This document shows, piece by piece, positions 43,701 to 51,626 of a DNA stretch of 64,000 bases (position 1 is its first letter; each line of letters opens with the position of its first letter). The notes under the pieces are model-generated. The model did no database searches. It worked only from the letters and a program-made list of their open reading frames with translations, and was not told the origin of the DNA. The position numbers and the translations under genes are program-made. The stretch lies in NCBI RefSeq assembly GCF_022835695.1, contig NZ_BQUV01000009.1, positions 1 through 64,000 on the forward strand, written 5' to 3'. Origin of the DNA: Bradyrhizobium sp. Ce-3. Its GTDB lineage: Bacteria; Pseudomonadota; Alphaproteobacteria; Rhizobiales; Xanthobacteraceae.

Positions 43701-43978
43701 CCGATCTGGCCGAAGCGCTCTATCGCGCGGCCGACCATCACGCGGCCCTGCAAGCGGCGGACGAGGCGCTGATGGTCGCGCGGCGAAGGACCGATCGCAT
43801 CGCTGAGCTGCATGCGACCGTGCTGCGCGGCCTGATCATCTGCGCCCTCGGCAGCACGTCACATGACGAGCTTGACGAGATTGTCGGCGGCGCTCAGAAT
43901 TTGCTCGATGTCTCCGGGGCAGTCTACTTCACGCCACAACTCGATCAGCTTCGATTGCACCTCGAGCGACGTCGCTAG
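40748..43978 (+). CDS. Zinc-ribbon / class III adenylate cyclase / AAA ATPase / TPR-like fusion
   Basis: The 1076-aa protein starts with two zinc ribbons (CxxC at C3-C6, C17-C20, C28-C31, C42-C45). A class III cyclase domain follows (about 75-250), with metal Asp D83 (LLFADIRNST) and D128 (GDGVMALF), and N197 and R203 for catalysis. An AAA/STAND-type ATPase domain (about 270-620) has Walker A GDAGIGKS at 299-306 and Walker B VVLIEDLHW. The C-terminus is a long helical repeat region. Such proteins are thought to be signal-gated cyclases. It leads a likely three-gene unit with a 163-aa unknown protein and a methyltransferase. Confidence 0.9.
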   Translation: MQCERCGHANRAGNDYCEDCGAPLGLKCESCHHVNGPSSRFCGRCGTVLAAVGARPDAPSQRMLRSLSTKGGERKNLTLLFADIRNSTNLIDSLGDPELGMRRLEPVLDLMKEAVHRYDGIVNKIQGDGVMALFGAPPRPHEDHAVRGCLAALAMQDSVARLADPGMQIRVGLHTGEVVVQTVENTIYQTYDAAGANVHIANRMEQMADEGAILITRDTYLGARQFVEVMPLGMQTIRGISAPVEVFKLTGLLSAPASDVFRSGRRLTSMVNRTEQMAALEHELSRAVGGDGRVVGMVGDAGIGKSRLCFEFAENCRRKGIRVYEARVLAHGRATPFQPVLELLRDIFGIRAKEPIETSRRRVIDRFAEMASSDQELLVLLEFLGLADPEHPAPKLDPRALRLALLDLVRTLVRARPGDTPAVVLIEDLHWIDAASEEFVETLVDAIVGTATFLVVNFRPGFTAPFMQRSHYRQIAIPPLPWSDSNELLREHFGKHPSLTSLSSNVIERAQGNPFFIEELANSVVERGNVEGERGNYRLKHGVDAVPLPATVQAVVAARIDHLEEVAKQVLETAAVIGRLVAMSVLRPVAALPNDDLLNAIAQLRQAELLYDLPPYDKGLLAFRHPLIQEVAYATQLRSRLTTLHATVAKAIEGFDWGKLDEFAGLLAYHYEAAGQPLEAVTHLQRAARWIGKTNSAEAMKSWKKVRALLQDLPSSEYVDRLRAMSSGQILNFGWREGMSAEEVKPYAEEAIKYARAADPVHEPILLGAYGRILAATAAADDYVNLVQGALKLTSGTGDVGRFATVNAMLSQAFFLSGRLAEALDAGQVAVAAIAEQGGFHNNVTLGLNPNQILGFDVEHWIRCLGTRILVRLGRFEEAERRIAEVLRAEPERFAAVVQFIPHFAMVEMGWSRGRPELAKPHAARIAELAEQSGTPYLRVAAIASAGLASGAAGDFKVGAAQLREAIDFARSARAGLEFEARMLADLAEALYRAADHHAALQAADEALMVARRRTDRIAELHATVLRGLIICALGSTSHDELDEIVGGAQNLLDVSGAVYFTPQLDQLRLHLERRR

Positions 43979-44025
43979 ACGCGACGATTTTTCATTTCTG
44001 GAAACAAAGTATTGAGGGGGTTTTG

Positions 44026-44517
44026 ATGGGACGGATGATTCAAGACGATACGACGCGCGATGTGCTGGACATGCTGAACAAGCGGTTTGGTCCCGGCGGG
44101 ATCATGGAGATGGTCGAACTGCAGAAGGAGTTCGATATCTTCTCGCCCAGCCACCCGCTCGAACAGTCGTTCCGGCTGATCGGAATCGAGCCGGCGGACC
44201 GGATCGAACGGCAGCGCTGGTACACCTTCCTCGGCACGCTGAAGGACTATCCGTCCGACCAGTCCAATGTGAGCGGATACAAGCGGGTCGTTCAGGCGTT
44301 CCGGCAGGCGCTCACGCAGGCCCCGTATCTGCCGGTGCTCGTCACCGTCCACGTCATGAAGGAAAACCCGCAGGTGACGTTCGCGGCCGAGGCCAGCATG
44401 CCGCTGATCTACTCGACCCAGTCGTACCGGGTGCTGTCGATCCCGACCAAGCCAAGCCAGGTCGCCCGCAAGGAGCTTGCGGCGGCAGCCAAGCAACGGC
44501 GCGCCAAGAAGAAGTGA
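44026..44517 (+). CDS. Unknown 163-aa protein in the cyclase-methyltransferase unit
   Basis: I do not recognise this family. The protein is soluble, with an amphipathic N-terminal half (TRDVLDMLNKRFGPGGIMEMVELQKEF), a middle Trp/Tyr-rich part, a beta-like stretch (YLPVLVTVHVMKENPQVTFAAEA) and a very basic tail (KQRRAKKK). ATG 44026 has a GAGGGGG ribosome site. The TTG just before it was rejected. It lies 47 bases after the cyclase and 18 before the methyltransferase, so a shared transcript is likely. The tail could bind nucleic acid or acidic protein. That is a guess. Confidence 0.75.
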   Translation: MGRMIQDDTTRDVLDMLNKRFGPGGIMEMVELQKEFDIFSPSHPLEQSFRLIGIEPADRIERQRWYTFLGTLKDYPSDQSNVSGYKRVVQAFRQALTQAPYLPVLVTVHVMKENPQVTFAAEASMPLIYSTQSYRVLSIPTKPSQVARKELAAAAKQRRAKKK

Positions 44518-44535
44518 GCAGGAAGTGAGCAATAA

Positions 44536-45228
44536 ATGAGCATCGCAGCGGAGACCGCAGGTTCCGGCGCTGAAGGCGACCGGGCGCGGTTCTCCGACCT
44601 GTATGCCAATGTCGAGTCCTACTACAGCGCGCGGGTCGCCAAACACGGCGCCACCCCGCGCGGGGTGGACTGGTCTTGCCAGGCCACCCAGGACCTCCGC
44701 TTCGTCCAGTTGCTGAAGCTCTGCGACTTCTCCGCGCCGTTCAGCCTGAACGACATCGGCTGCGGATATGGCGCGCTGTGCGCCTATCTCGCGCGGCGCC
44801 ACCCGCAGGCCGCGATCGACTATCTGGGGATCGACCTGTCGCTCGCCATGATCAGCCGCGCGCGCCGCCGCTTCTCGGCGCCGGGACGCCGTTTCAAGGT
44901 CGGCAAGGCAGGCCCGCGCCGCGCGACCTATTCGGTCGCGAGCGGCATCATGAATGTCAATGTCGGCGGCTCCCGCGCCTCCTGGGAGGTGTTGGTCGCC
45001 GAGATGCTGGCCGATTTGCGCCGCGCCAGCCTGCGCGGCTTCAGCGTCAACTTCGTCACCGAGGCCGCAGCCGCGGCGGATGCCAATGCAGCGCCGGTGC
45101 AGCTCTATTGCACCAGCCCCGAGCCGTGGATCCGCTATTGCGAACGCGATCTCGGCTGCGCGGTCGAGATGATCGATGGTTACGGAATGAACGAATTCAC
45201 CCTGCTGGCGCGATGTGGGGATTGCTGA
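44536..45228 (+). CDS. Class I SAM-dependent methyltransferase
   Basis: The 230-aa protein has motif I NDIGCGYGALCAYLA (residues 72-86) and the acidic end of beta-2 at D100 in YLGIDLSLAMISRA. Further strands with SVASGIMNVN and FSVNFVT replace the usual motif IV region. The target is unknown. Its ribosome site AGGAAG lies in a tandem 11-base duplication that also contains the stop codon of the 163-aa gene. The close linkage to the cyclase/ATPase and the unknown protein suggests a shared pathway. Confidence 0.85.
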   Translation: MSIAAETAGSGAEGDRARFSDLYANVESYYSARVAKHGATPRGVDWSCQATQDLRFVQLLKLCDFSAPFSLNDIGCGYGALCAYLARRHPQAAIDYLGIDLSLAMISRARRRFSAPGRRFKVGKAGPRRATYSVASGIMNVNVGGSRASWEVLVAEMLADLRRASLRGFSVNFVTEAAAAADANAAPVQLYCTSPEPWIRYCERDLGCAVEMIDGYGMNEFTLLARCGDC

Positions 45229-45245
45229 TCGCCCGGCGTTCGCGC

Positions 45246-46235
45246 TTAGTGCGCGGCGGCCTCGCCCAGATGCTTTCTGAAAAACGCGATCGCCTCGGCA
45301 TGGAAGCGCCGATGAAATGCGGCGCGGTCGAAGCCTGGCGCATCGGTGCAGATATTGGCAAACTTCTCCGTCTCTTTCGGCGTGCAGGGTGCAAGGAAGG
45401 AGAAGTGCCTTGCGTCCTTCACAAAATGATAGTCGAGCGGTGACGGTAGCTCGTCCTTGACAGCGGCGGCGCAGCAGCCCGACAGGCCGTCGCCGTTCTG
45501 CGCGGGGTCCGAGCTCCACAGTTGCACGGGGACCGTCAGGCCTTTCAGACTCCCGCTTTGGAAAAAGAATACGGGAAATGGATCGACGATGATCGCGGCC
45601 TTGATCCTCGGATCACGGACGACCGGCCCGCTCGGAACGAGTCCAGCTTCGAGTTCCTTGCAGGCTCGCAAGCTCGAGGTCTGGCAGGTCGGCAGTCCCT
45701 TGCGGAGATCGGGTGTGGCGCCGATCGCGGCGAGACCGGTGTAACCGCCCCATGAGAACCCATAGAGACCGATGCGCTCCGCATCGATGCGCGCCGCGTC
45801 GGGCCAGCCTCCGAGTGCGTAATCGATCGCACGCTTGATGTCGGCCGGCCGTTCGACCGTGACGGCAAGGCTGTCGGTGCCGCTGGTGTCGCGCTCGGTA
45901 TCGGTCGGATGATTGATCGTGAGAACGATGAAGCCGGCATCCGCCAGCGCAGCGGCGGTGTCGTGATGACCGCCTAGCCAGCCGCGCCGTCCATGCGAGA
46001 TCACGATAAAAGGCAGCTTGTCTCCAACGATCGGGCAGTCATTGACGCCGAAGAACGCTCGGCCGCCGCGGGCATCGATCTCGTGCGGCGGCTCCGCACA
46101 GGGATGCCATATCAGCCCTCGGATCGCGGGGCCGTCAGGGCCGGCGGGCACGTCAAAGGTCCGCAGCCCGGCGGCCTGTGCCGCAGAGAGGCCAAGCAAC
46201 AGCAGCGCGGACAACATCAAGGGAAGATGGCGCAT
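45246..46235 (-). CDS. Exported alpha/beta hydrolase (dienelactone hydrolase/PAF-AH-like)
   Basis: The 329-aa precursor has a signal peptide (MRHLPLMLSALLLLGLSAAQ, cleavage after AQAA) and an alpha/beta-hydrolase core. LPFIVISHGRRGWLGGHHDTA precedes the nucleophile Ser in GLYGFSWGGYTGL, and VKDARHFSFLAPC holds the likely catalytic His. Several Cys pairs suggest periplasmic disulphides. The substrate is unknown. ATG 46235 was chosen at the signal peptide. It is 19 bases downstream of a NIPSNAP-family gene on the same strand and probably cotranscribed. Confidence 0.85.
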   Translation of the reverse strand: MRHLPLMLSALLLLGLSAAQAAGLRTFDVPAGPDGPAIRGLIWHPCAEPPHEIDARGGRAFFGVNDCPIVGDKLPFIVISHGRRGWLGGHHDTAAALADAGFIVLTINHPTDTERDTSGTDSLAVTVERPADIKRAIDYALGGWPDAARIDAERIGLYGFSWGGYTGLAAIGATPDLRKGLPTCQTSSLRACKELEAGLVPSGPVVRDPRIKAAIIVDPFPVFFFQSGSLKGLTVPVQLWSSDPAQNGDGLSGCCAAAVKDELPSPLDYHFVKDARHFSFLAPCTPKETEKFANICTDAPGFDRAAFHRRFHAEAIAFFRKHLGEAAAH

Positions 46236-46254
46236 GGCTATCGCTTGCCCGACT

Positions 46255-46569
46255 TCAAGCCGCTTTCGGAAACAGCGGCCGGAAGAACGACCGTTCGTAG
46301 CGCGTGAAGCAGCCCGTCTCCTTTGCGAAGGCGATCGCTTTCTGCACATCCGGATCGGCGGCGGAATCCATGCGGTATTGCTCGTAGGCCGCAAGGCTCG
46401 GAAAGCTGAACATCGCCAGCGCGACGTCGCTCGCGCCTTCGGATGGCAGGAAGTAGCCGTGATGGACGCCGCCAAACCGCGGCAACAGGTCAAGCCACAT
46501 GGCGGCGTACGCTTCGAACTCGGCGAGCTTGCCCAATCTGACCTCATAACGCAGGTAACAGGTAATCAT
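46255..46569 (-). CDS. NIPSNAP family protein
   Basis: The 104-aa protein MITCYLRYEVRLGKLAEFEA is a ferredoxin-like alpha/beta-barrel of the NIPSNAP/dimeric type (WLDLLPRFGGVHHGYFLPSEGASDVALAMFSFPSLAAYEQYR). The function of bacterial members is unclear. Start ATG 46569 fits the family N-terminus better than the in-frame ATG at 46599. The exported hydrolase gene follows closely. Confidence 0.85.
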   Translation of the reverse strand: MITCYLRYEVRLGKLAEFEAYAAMWLDLLPRFGGVHHGYFLPSEGASDVALAMFSFPSLAAYEQYRMDSAADPDVQKAIAFAKETGCFTRYERSFFRPLFPKAA

Positions 46570-46946
46570 CCCGTAATGCTCCAGCGCATCGTTGACCAAG
46601 GCGTCTCACTATATCCCGACGGCGAATTCGCGCCACACAGCGCTGTTGACATCGTGCATTGCGACCCATTCGGATCGTCGTCCTGGCGAAAGCCAGGGCC
46701 CGTCACCCCGAATGCGAATTGTTGCGCGAAACTGCGTCCTCAATTTCAACTGTCATCGCCCGGCTTGACCGGGCGATCCGGTACGCCGCGGCCACTAAGC
46801 ACAGCCGTCTCTGGAATACTGGATCACCCGCTTTCGCGGGTGATGACATCGGGGGTGTTGCAATCGCACCCCATTCTCATCGTCGTCCCGGTCCCGTGCG
46901 CAGTCGCGCACTGCGCCCGGACGACGCGGGGAAGCGAGCCGCGCCG
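46570..46946. repeat. Gene-free stretch filled with short palindromes
   Basis: No gene is seen in 377 bases. Hairpins include TCGCCCGG-N5-CCGGGCGA at 46756-46776 and ATCACCCGC-N4-GCGGGTGAT at 46823-46844. A longer element lies around 46880-46926, where GTCGTCCCGG faces CCGGACGAC. Fragments such as GTCCTGGCGAAAGCCAGG also look repeat-derived. The block looks like several worn repeat elements stacked together. Confidence 0.6.
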
Positions 46947-48536
46947 TCACCCCTCCGCGATGGCATCGGCCCACGGATGAAACGGCTCGGTGGCGCCGCT
47001 GTTTGTGGTGCCGTCGCGCAGCACGACGCTGGGGCAGGCGAACTTCTTCGGCTGGGTCTGGATGCGCGCTTCCTCATAGTCGAAGCGGCTACGCAGCGCG
47101 TCACGCACGGTTTGCGGCAGGCGGACATCGCCGATCACCACATTGCCTTCGCTGGCGTCGATCCGCGGCTGGTGGATCGCGGCGTCGAGATCCATGCCGA
47201 AATCCATCACGAAGGAGAGCAGCTGCGACACCGCGGGCAGGATGCGGCGGCCGCCCGATGCGCCGACAGCGAGACGGCGGCCATCGGCCGCCTCAGCCAC
47301 CACCGGCGTGTAGTTGGTCAGGCAGCGCTTGCCGGGCGCGAGCGAGTTCGGCGCGCCTTGCGTCGGGTCGAACCACATGATGCCGTTGTTCATGGTGAGG
47401 CCCGTGTTCGGCGTCACGAATTTGGAGCCGAAGGTCGACAGCAGCGTCTGCGTCACCGCGGCCATGTTGCCGTCGCGGTCGACCGCGGAGAAATGCGTGG
47501 TGCAGCTCGGCGCGACCGCCTCGGCGCCGAGCGCGCGGCGGCCGTCGACATCGCCCATGTCCTTCAGCCGTTCGCGATAGGCGGCTTGCAGCGCCTCCGC
47601 ATAGGCCGCGTAGGTCACAGCATCCGGGCCGCCTTGCGCGGGCGCGAGCGCCTGCTGCAACAGGCCGAGGGTGCGCGCCATGGTCGGACCCGCGGTCAGT
47701 TCCGGCGTCGCATAGACCGTGCCGCCGCGATAGGGAATTTTCAGCGGCTCGCGCAGATGGGCGCGGAACGCGGCGAGATCGCGCACCGACAGCGTGCCGC
47801 CGGCGGCCTGGATATCGTCGGCGAGGCTGCGCGCCAGATCGCCCTCGTAGAAGTCGCGCGGACCCGCCGCGGTGAGCTGCGCCATCGCCGTCTTGAGCTT
47901 GTCCTGCGGCATCCGGACCACCGATTTGATGCCCCATTGCGCATTCGGCGGCAGGCCATCCAGCAGATACGCCGCGGCGCTGGCCGGATAGCGCCGCAAG
48001 TCGGCAGCCGAGCTTGCGATCATGTCGGTGGTCCACCAATCCACCAAGAGGCCTTCGCCGGCGAGCTTGACGCTCGGCGCCAGCAGGTCCTTCCACGGCA
48101 TTTTGGCGTGGCGGCGATGCGCCTCCTCCATGCCTGCGACCACGCCCGGCACCGCGATCGAGCCGGGGCCGTGCAGGTTGCGGTCGTCCTTGACCCGCGC
48201 CCAGGGGAACAGGTCGGAGGCCGCGCCGCCGGTCAGCGGATAATCCTCCAGGCGCAGGCCGTCGGGCGCGCGCATGCCGTAGTCGATCACCTCGACGCGG
48301 TTCTCCTTGGCGCGGTACAGCACCATCGCGCCGCCGCCGCCGGCGCCGCTCATCCAGGGCTCCAGCACGCCGAGGGCAAAGGTGGTTGCAATCACGGCGT
48401 CGACGCAATCGCCGCCCGCAGCCAATACCTCCGCGCCGACTTCGGCCGCCTTGCGCGATTGCGCGGCGACGATGCCACCTTTGGCGCTGACGGCGGGCTT
48501 GCGGATCACTTGCGAGTTGGAGAACTGGTCGGACAT
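46947..48536 (-). CDS. Gamma-glutamyltransferase family protein
   Basis: The 529-aa protein is a member of the Ntn-hydrolase GGT family, made as a precursor that cleaves itself before a Thr. The nucleophile is T346 in SCTTHFSAVDRDGNMAAVTQTL, and the small-subunit glycine motif is seen in AVGASGGRRI. N-terminal AAQSRKAAEVGAEVLAAGGDCVDAVIA and MSGAGGGGAMV are standard. No signal peptide is seen, so this cytoplasmic type may be a cephalosporin-acylase-like or other GGT homologue rather than a glutathione hydrolase. It is divergent from the enoyl-CoA hydratase gene. Confidence 0.88.
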   Translation of the reverse strand: MSDQFSNSQVIRKPAVSAKGGIVAAQSRKAAEVGAEVLAAGGDCVDAVIATTFALGVLEPWMSGAGGGGAMVLYRAKENRVEVIDYGMRAPDGLRLEDYPLTGGAASDLFPWARVKDDRNLHGPGSIAVPGVVAGMEEAHRRHAKMPWKDLLAPSVKLAGEGLLVDWWTTDMIASSAADLRRYPASAAAYLLDGLPPNAQWGIKSVVRMPQDKLKTAMAQLTAAGPRDFYEGDLARSLADDIQAAGGTLSVRDLAAFRAHLREPLKIPYRGGTVYATPELTAGPTMARTLGLLQQALAPAQGGPDAVTYAAYAEALQAAYRERLKDMGDVDGRRALGAEAVAPSCTTHFSAVDRDGNMAAVTQTLLSTFGSKFVTPNTGLTMNNGIMWFDPTQGAPNSLAPGKRCLTNYTPVVAEAADGRRLAVGASGGRRILPAVSQLLSFVMDFGMDLDAAIHQPRIDASEGNVVIGDVRLPQTVRDALRSRFDYEEARIQTQPKKFACPSVVLRDGTTNSGATEPFHPWADAIAEG

Positions 48537-48640
48537 GGCGTTGCTTTCGCTGTTCTTGTTGCGGGCGGGTCGCGTTGGCGTAGCATGCCAAGCAGGGCAC
48601 TGTCAGTGCAACAACAAGAACCAATTTCAGGGAGCGGAAA

Positions 48641-49414
48641 ATGAGCGGTGTGAAGCGCGAGCGGGACGGCAAGGTCGGGATCCTGACGCTCAACGACCCC
48701 GCCAGCCTGAACGCCATGACGCCGGACCTGCTCGGCGATCTCGCGCAGGCGGTCGGCGAGATGAGCCACGATCCCGGCATCCGCGCGCTGGTGCTGACCG
48801 GGGAGGGACGCGGCTTCTGTTCCGGGCAGAACCTCAAGGCGTTCCAGTCGCTCGGCGACAACATCTACACCGGGGTGATGAAGCATTACTGGCCGGCGAT
48901 GCAGGCGCTGCGCGAATGCCGCATGCCGGTCGTGGTCGCGGTCAACGGCGTCGCGGCCGGCGGCGGCTTCAGCCTTGCGATGTCGGGCGACATCATCCTG
49001 GCGGCGCGCTCGGCGAGCTTCATCCAGGTGTTCAGCCGGATCGGCCTGGTGCCCGATCTCGGCTCGACCTGGCTGTTGCCGCGGCTGGTCGGACGGCAGC
49101 GCGCGCTCGACCTGATGCTGCTGAACGAGCCGCTGTCCGCCGAGCGGGCGAAAGAGTGGGGCCTGGTGCGCGACGTGGTCGATGACGTCAAGCTGCACGA
49201 CGAGGCGAAGGCGCTGGCCGGCCGTCTCGCCGACGGCCCGACCCGCGCGCTGGTCGCGACACGGCTGCTGCTCGAAGAGAGCGAGCACGCCAGCTATGCC
49301 GATCAGTTCCGCCGCGAGATCGAGCTGCAGCAGGTGATCCGCGAGAGTGCCGACGCCAAGGAAGGCCGCCAGGCCTTCGTCGAGAAGCGCAAGGCGCAGT
49401 TCACGGGACGCTAG
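48641..49414 (+). CDS. Enoyl-CoA hydratase/isomerase family protein (PaaG-like)
   Basis: The 257-aa crotonase has the oxyanion-hole segments LTGEGRGFCSGQNLKAF and NGVAAGGGFSLAMSGDI. It has an Asp in the FSRIGLVPDLGSTWLLPRLVG motif, where the PaaG isomerase group carries its catalytic acid. The usual hydratase Glu pair is not complete. An isomerase or hydratase role in aromatic or fatty acyl-CoA breakdown is likely. The substrate is unknown. ATG 48641 has a GGGAG site. A family A repeat follows the stop by 14 bases. Confidence 0.9.
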   Translation: MSGVKRERDGKVGILTLNDPASLNAMTPDLLGDLAQAVGEMSHDPGIRALVLTGEGRGFCSGQNLKAFQSLGDNIYTGVMKHYWPAMQALRECRMPVVVAVNGVAAGGGFSLAMSGDIILAARSASFIQVFSRIGLVPDLGSTWLLPRLVGRQRALDLMLLNEPLSAERAKEWGLVRDVVDDVKLHDEAKALAGRLADGPTRALVATRLLLEESEHASYADQFRREIELQQVIRESADAKEGRQAFVEKRKAQFTGR

Positions 49415-49428
49415 GCCAGCATGCTAAC

Positions 49429-49475
49429 GCATGATCCGGAAAAGTGCGAAGCGGTTTTCCGAAAAGATCATGTGC
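49429..49475. repeat. Palindromic intergenic repeat, family A (copy 5)
   Basis: GCATGATCCGGAAAA at the left faces TTTTCCGAAAAGATCATG at the right. It matches copy 1 at 551. It lies between the convergent enoyl-CoA hydratase and MDR genes. Confidence 0.85.
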
Positions 49476-49483
49476 AAACGAAA

Positions 49484-49531
49484 GGCTAAAGCGCGATGAC
49501 GATTCAAACCCAATCTCATCGCGCTTTAGCC
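49484..49531. repeat. Inverted repeat, family G (16-bp arms)
   Basis: GGCTAAAGCGCGATGA at 49484-49499 and its exact complement at 49516-49531 flank a 16-base loop. The stop codon of the MDR gene (49526-49528) lies inside the right arm. It stands beside a family A copy, so two palindromes separate the convergent genes. Confidence 0.85.
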
Positions 49532-50539
49532 GATCGCGATCGCGACCTTGCCGAAATGCGCGCCGCTCGCCATGTGAGCGAACGCGTCCTTGACCTGATC
49601 GAACGCGAACACCTTGTCGATCACCGGCTTGACGCCGTGCATGCTGATGCCGTCGCACAGCGCCTGCAGATCCTCGATCGAGCCGACGGTGACGCCCTGC
49701 AGCCGCTGCTGCTGCATCACCATCAGCGGCAGCCGGGTGTCGGCGGGGGCCGGCCCGGCAAGCACGCCGATGAAGGCGATGGTGCCGCCAATCTTCGTGG
49801 CGCGGATCGATTCGTTCAGCGTGCCGACGCCGCCGACCTCGACGACGAGATCGACGCCGCGCCCGGTCAGTTCGCGCGCCTTCTTGCCCCAGTCCGGCGT
49901 GGTCTTGTAGTTCAGCGTGACGTCGGCGCCGAGCTCTTTCAGCCGCGCGATCTTGGCGTCGCTGGAGGAGGTCGCGATGACGCGGGCACCGCACATCCTG
50001 GCGAATTGCAGCGCGAACAGCGAGACGCCGCCGGTGCCCTGGGTCAGCACCGTCTGTCCCGGCTTGATGTCGCCGAGCTTGACCACCGCGCTCCATGCGG
50101 TGAGGCCGGCGCACGGCAGCGCCGCGGCCTCGACGTCGTTGAGATGTTCCGGCGTGCGCACCAGCGCATGCGCCGGGAAGACGCGATATTCGGTCAGCAC
50201 GCCGTCGACGCTGCCGCCGAGCGCCGCGCGCATCCGCGTCTCGCTCGGTTCGCCGCCGAGCCAGCTTTCGAAGAAGCTGCCGATCACGCGATCGCCGGGC
50301 GCGAAGCTCTTGACCCCGGTGCCGACCGCCTCGACGACCCCTGCGCCGTCGGAGACCGGCACCAGCGGAAACTTCTGGCGCGAGCCGTAGCCGCCCTTGA
50401 CCGTGAGCAGGTCGCGATAATTGAGCGTCGCCGCTTTCAGCCGCACCAGCACTTCGCCGGGACCGGCCTGCGGAACCGGCTTGTCGACCAGCGCCAGAGC
50501 GTCGACGCCGCCGGGGCCTTGCAACTCATAGCATTTCAC
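49526..50539 (-). CDS. NADPH:quinone oxidoreductase-like MDR family dehydrogenase
   Basis: The 337-aa protein has the GroES-like N-terminal domain (EVLVRLKAATLNYRDLLTVKGGY, then PLVPVSDGAGVVEAVGTGV) and a Rossmann domain (VLTQGTGGVSLFALQFARMCGARVIATSSSD). Catalytic and structural zinc-binding Cys sets are absent, which places it with zinc-free quinone oxidoreductase-type MDRs. The start is GTG 50539 with an AGGAGA site. The longer frame to 50608 is less likely. The substrate is unknown. Confidence 0.88.
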   Translation of the reverse strand: MKCYELQGPGGVDALALVDKPVPQAGPGEVLVRLKAATLNYRDLLTVKGGYGSRQKFPLVPVSDGAGVVEAVGTGVKSFAPGDRVIGSFFESWLGGEPSETRMRAALGGSVDGVLTEYRVFPAHALVRTPEHLNDVEAAALPCAGLTAWSAVVKLGDIKPGQTVLTQGTGGVSLFALQFARMCGARVIATSSSDAKIARLKELGADVTLNYKTTPDWGKKARELTGRGVDLVVEVGGVGTLNESIRATKIGGTIAFIGVLAGPAPADTRLPLMVMQQQRLQGVTVGSIEDLQALCDGISMHGVKPVIDKVFAFDQVKDAFAHMASGAHFGKVAIAIG

Positions 50540-50741
50540 GGGACGTCTCCTGCTGGATGTTGTGATCTTGGGCCGCGCGCGCGGCGCCGCCGCACATGCG
50601 CTCAGCATATGTCAGGCCTGCCGCGCGTGGCCAGAGCGCGCGGTGCGGCCGAGCGAATGGCGCCCATGCCCGAACGGGTTGGCGCCGCCGCGAAATACCG
50701 CCGATCTGTGCCGGCGATGCAATGACCGGGCGGAGGTGACC

Positions 50742-51608
50742 ATGGCTGCCTTGCTTGAGACGAAACGCAATGTGATTGCCGCGCTCGCGCGTAGCGTGGC
50801 TTACGCGCTGCTGGCCGCTGCACTCATCTGTTGCGGCGGCGCGCTGGCGGCAGACGACAGCCTCTACCGCGCGCAGACCGTCGTCACCGGCCAGGGCGAG
50901 CCGAATCGCATCATCGGCTTCGCGGCGTGCCTGGAGGACGTCCTGATCAAGGTCTCCGGTCAACCGATGCTGGCAGGCGACCGCCGGCTTGCCGCATACA
51001 AATCGAGGGCCAAAGAGTTCGTCAGCAGTTTCGACTATCACGACCAATATGCCGGCAAGCCGCATCATGACGAGCAGGGCACCCGCGACCGGCCCTACGA
51101 CCTGACGGCGGCTTTCGACGCCAAGAAGGTCGACGGCATTCTCGGCAGGCTCGATCTCAAGCCGTGGCGATCGCAGCGCCCGGTGCTCGGCGTCTTCGCC
51201 GAGATGCAGCACGGTCCGAAGGACACCATCGTCACCTCGGACGGGAGAGATTCCGATTTGCAGCGCGACGCGCTTGCCGCCGCGGCGGTGAAGCGCGGCA
51301 TGCGCTTCGTGCTGCCGGATGCGTCGGCGCTGACGAACGCCGACGTCACCGCGGCCGGGCTCCTGAAGGTGCCGCCCGCCAGGCTGAGCGCGATCGTGGC
51401 GCCGCAGGGCGGCGAGGCCATCCTGGTCGGGCGGCTGGTCTGGGACGACAAGGATCTCGGCTGGGCCACGCAGTGGCGGATGGCCTGGCACGGCCGGGAC
51501 TACGCATGGCAGTTCCGCGGCGTCACCTTCGATGAAGCCTTCCGCCGCGGCGTCGGCGGCGCGGCGCAGGTGCTGTCGGGCAATGGCGATCCGGCGCGGT
51601 CGAGATGA
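50742..51608 (+). CDS. DUF2066 domain exported protein
   Basis: The 288-aa protein has a signal peptide (SVAYALLAAALICCGGALA) and then a DUF2066-type body: LYRAQTVVTGQGEPNRIIGFAACLEDVLIKVSGQPMLAGD, followed by RPVLGVFAEMQHG and AILVGRLVWDDKDLGWATQWRM. The family is periplasmic and of unknown function. A GGAGGTGA ribosome site precedes ATG 50742. The frame is open upstream to 50562, but that part lacks coding character. It is convergent with the AraC gene at 51627. Confidence 0.82.
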   Translation: MAALLETKRNVIAALARSVAYALLAAALICCGGALAADDSLYRAQTVVTGQGEPNRIIGFAACLEDVLIKVSGQPMLAGDRRLAAYKSRAKEFVSSFDYHDQYAGKPHHDEQGTRDRPYDLTAAFDAKKVDGILGRLDLKPWRSQRPVLGVFAEMQHGPKDTIVTSDGRDSDLQRDALAAAAVKRGMRFVLPDASALTNADVTAAGLLKVPPARLSAIVAPQGGEAILVGRLVWDDKDLGWATQWRMAWHGRDYAWQFRGVTFDEAFRRGVGGAAQVLSGNGDPARSR

Positions 51609-51626
51609 GCTTGCGCGAGCTTGGAT

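Noticed and set aside
40748-45228. Reading the cyclase/methyltransferase cassette as a known CBASS or restriction defence system
   Set aside because: The cyclase is a class III (not CD-NTase) enzyme and no effector such as a nuclease or membrane toxin is encoded beside it. Linkage alone does not support a defence label.
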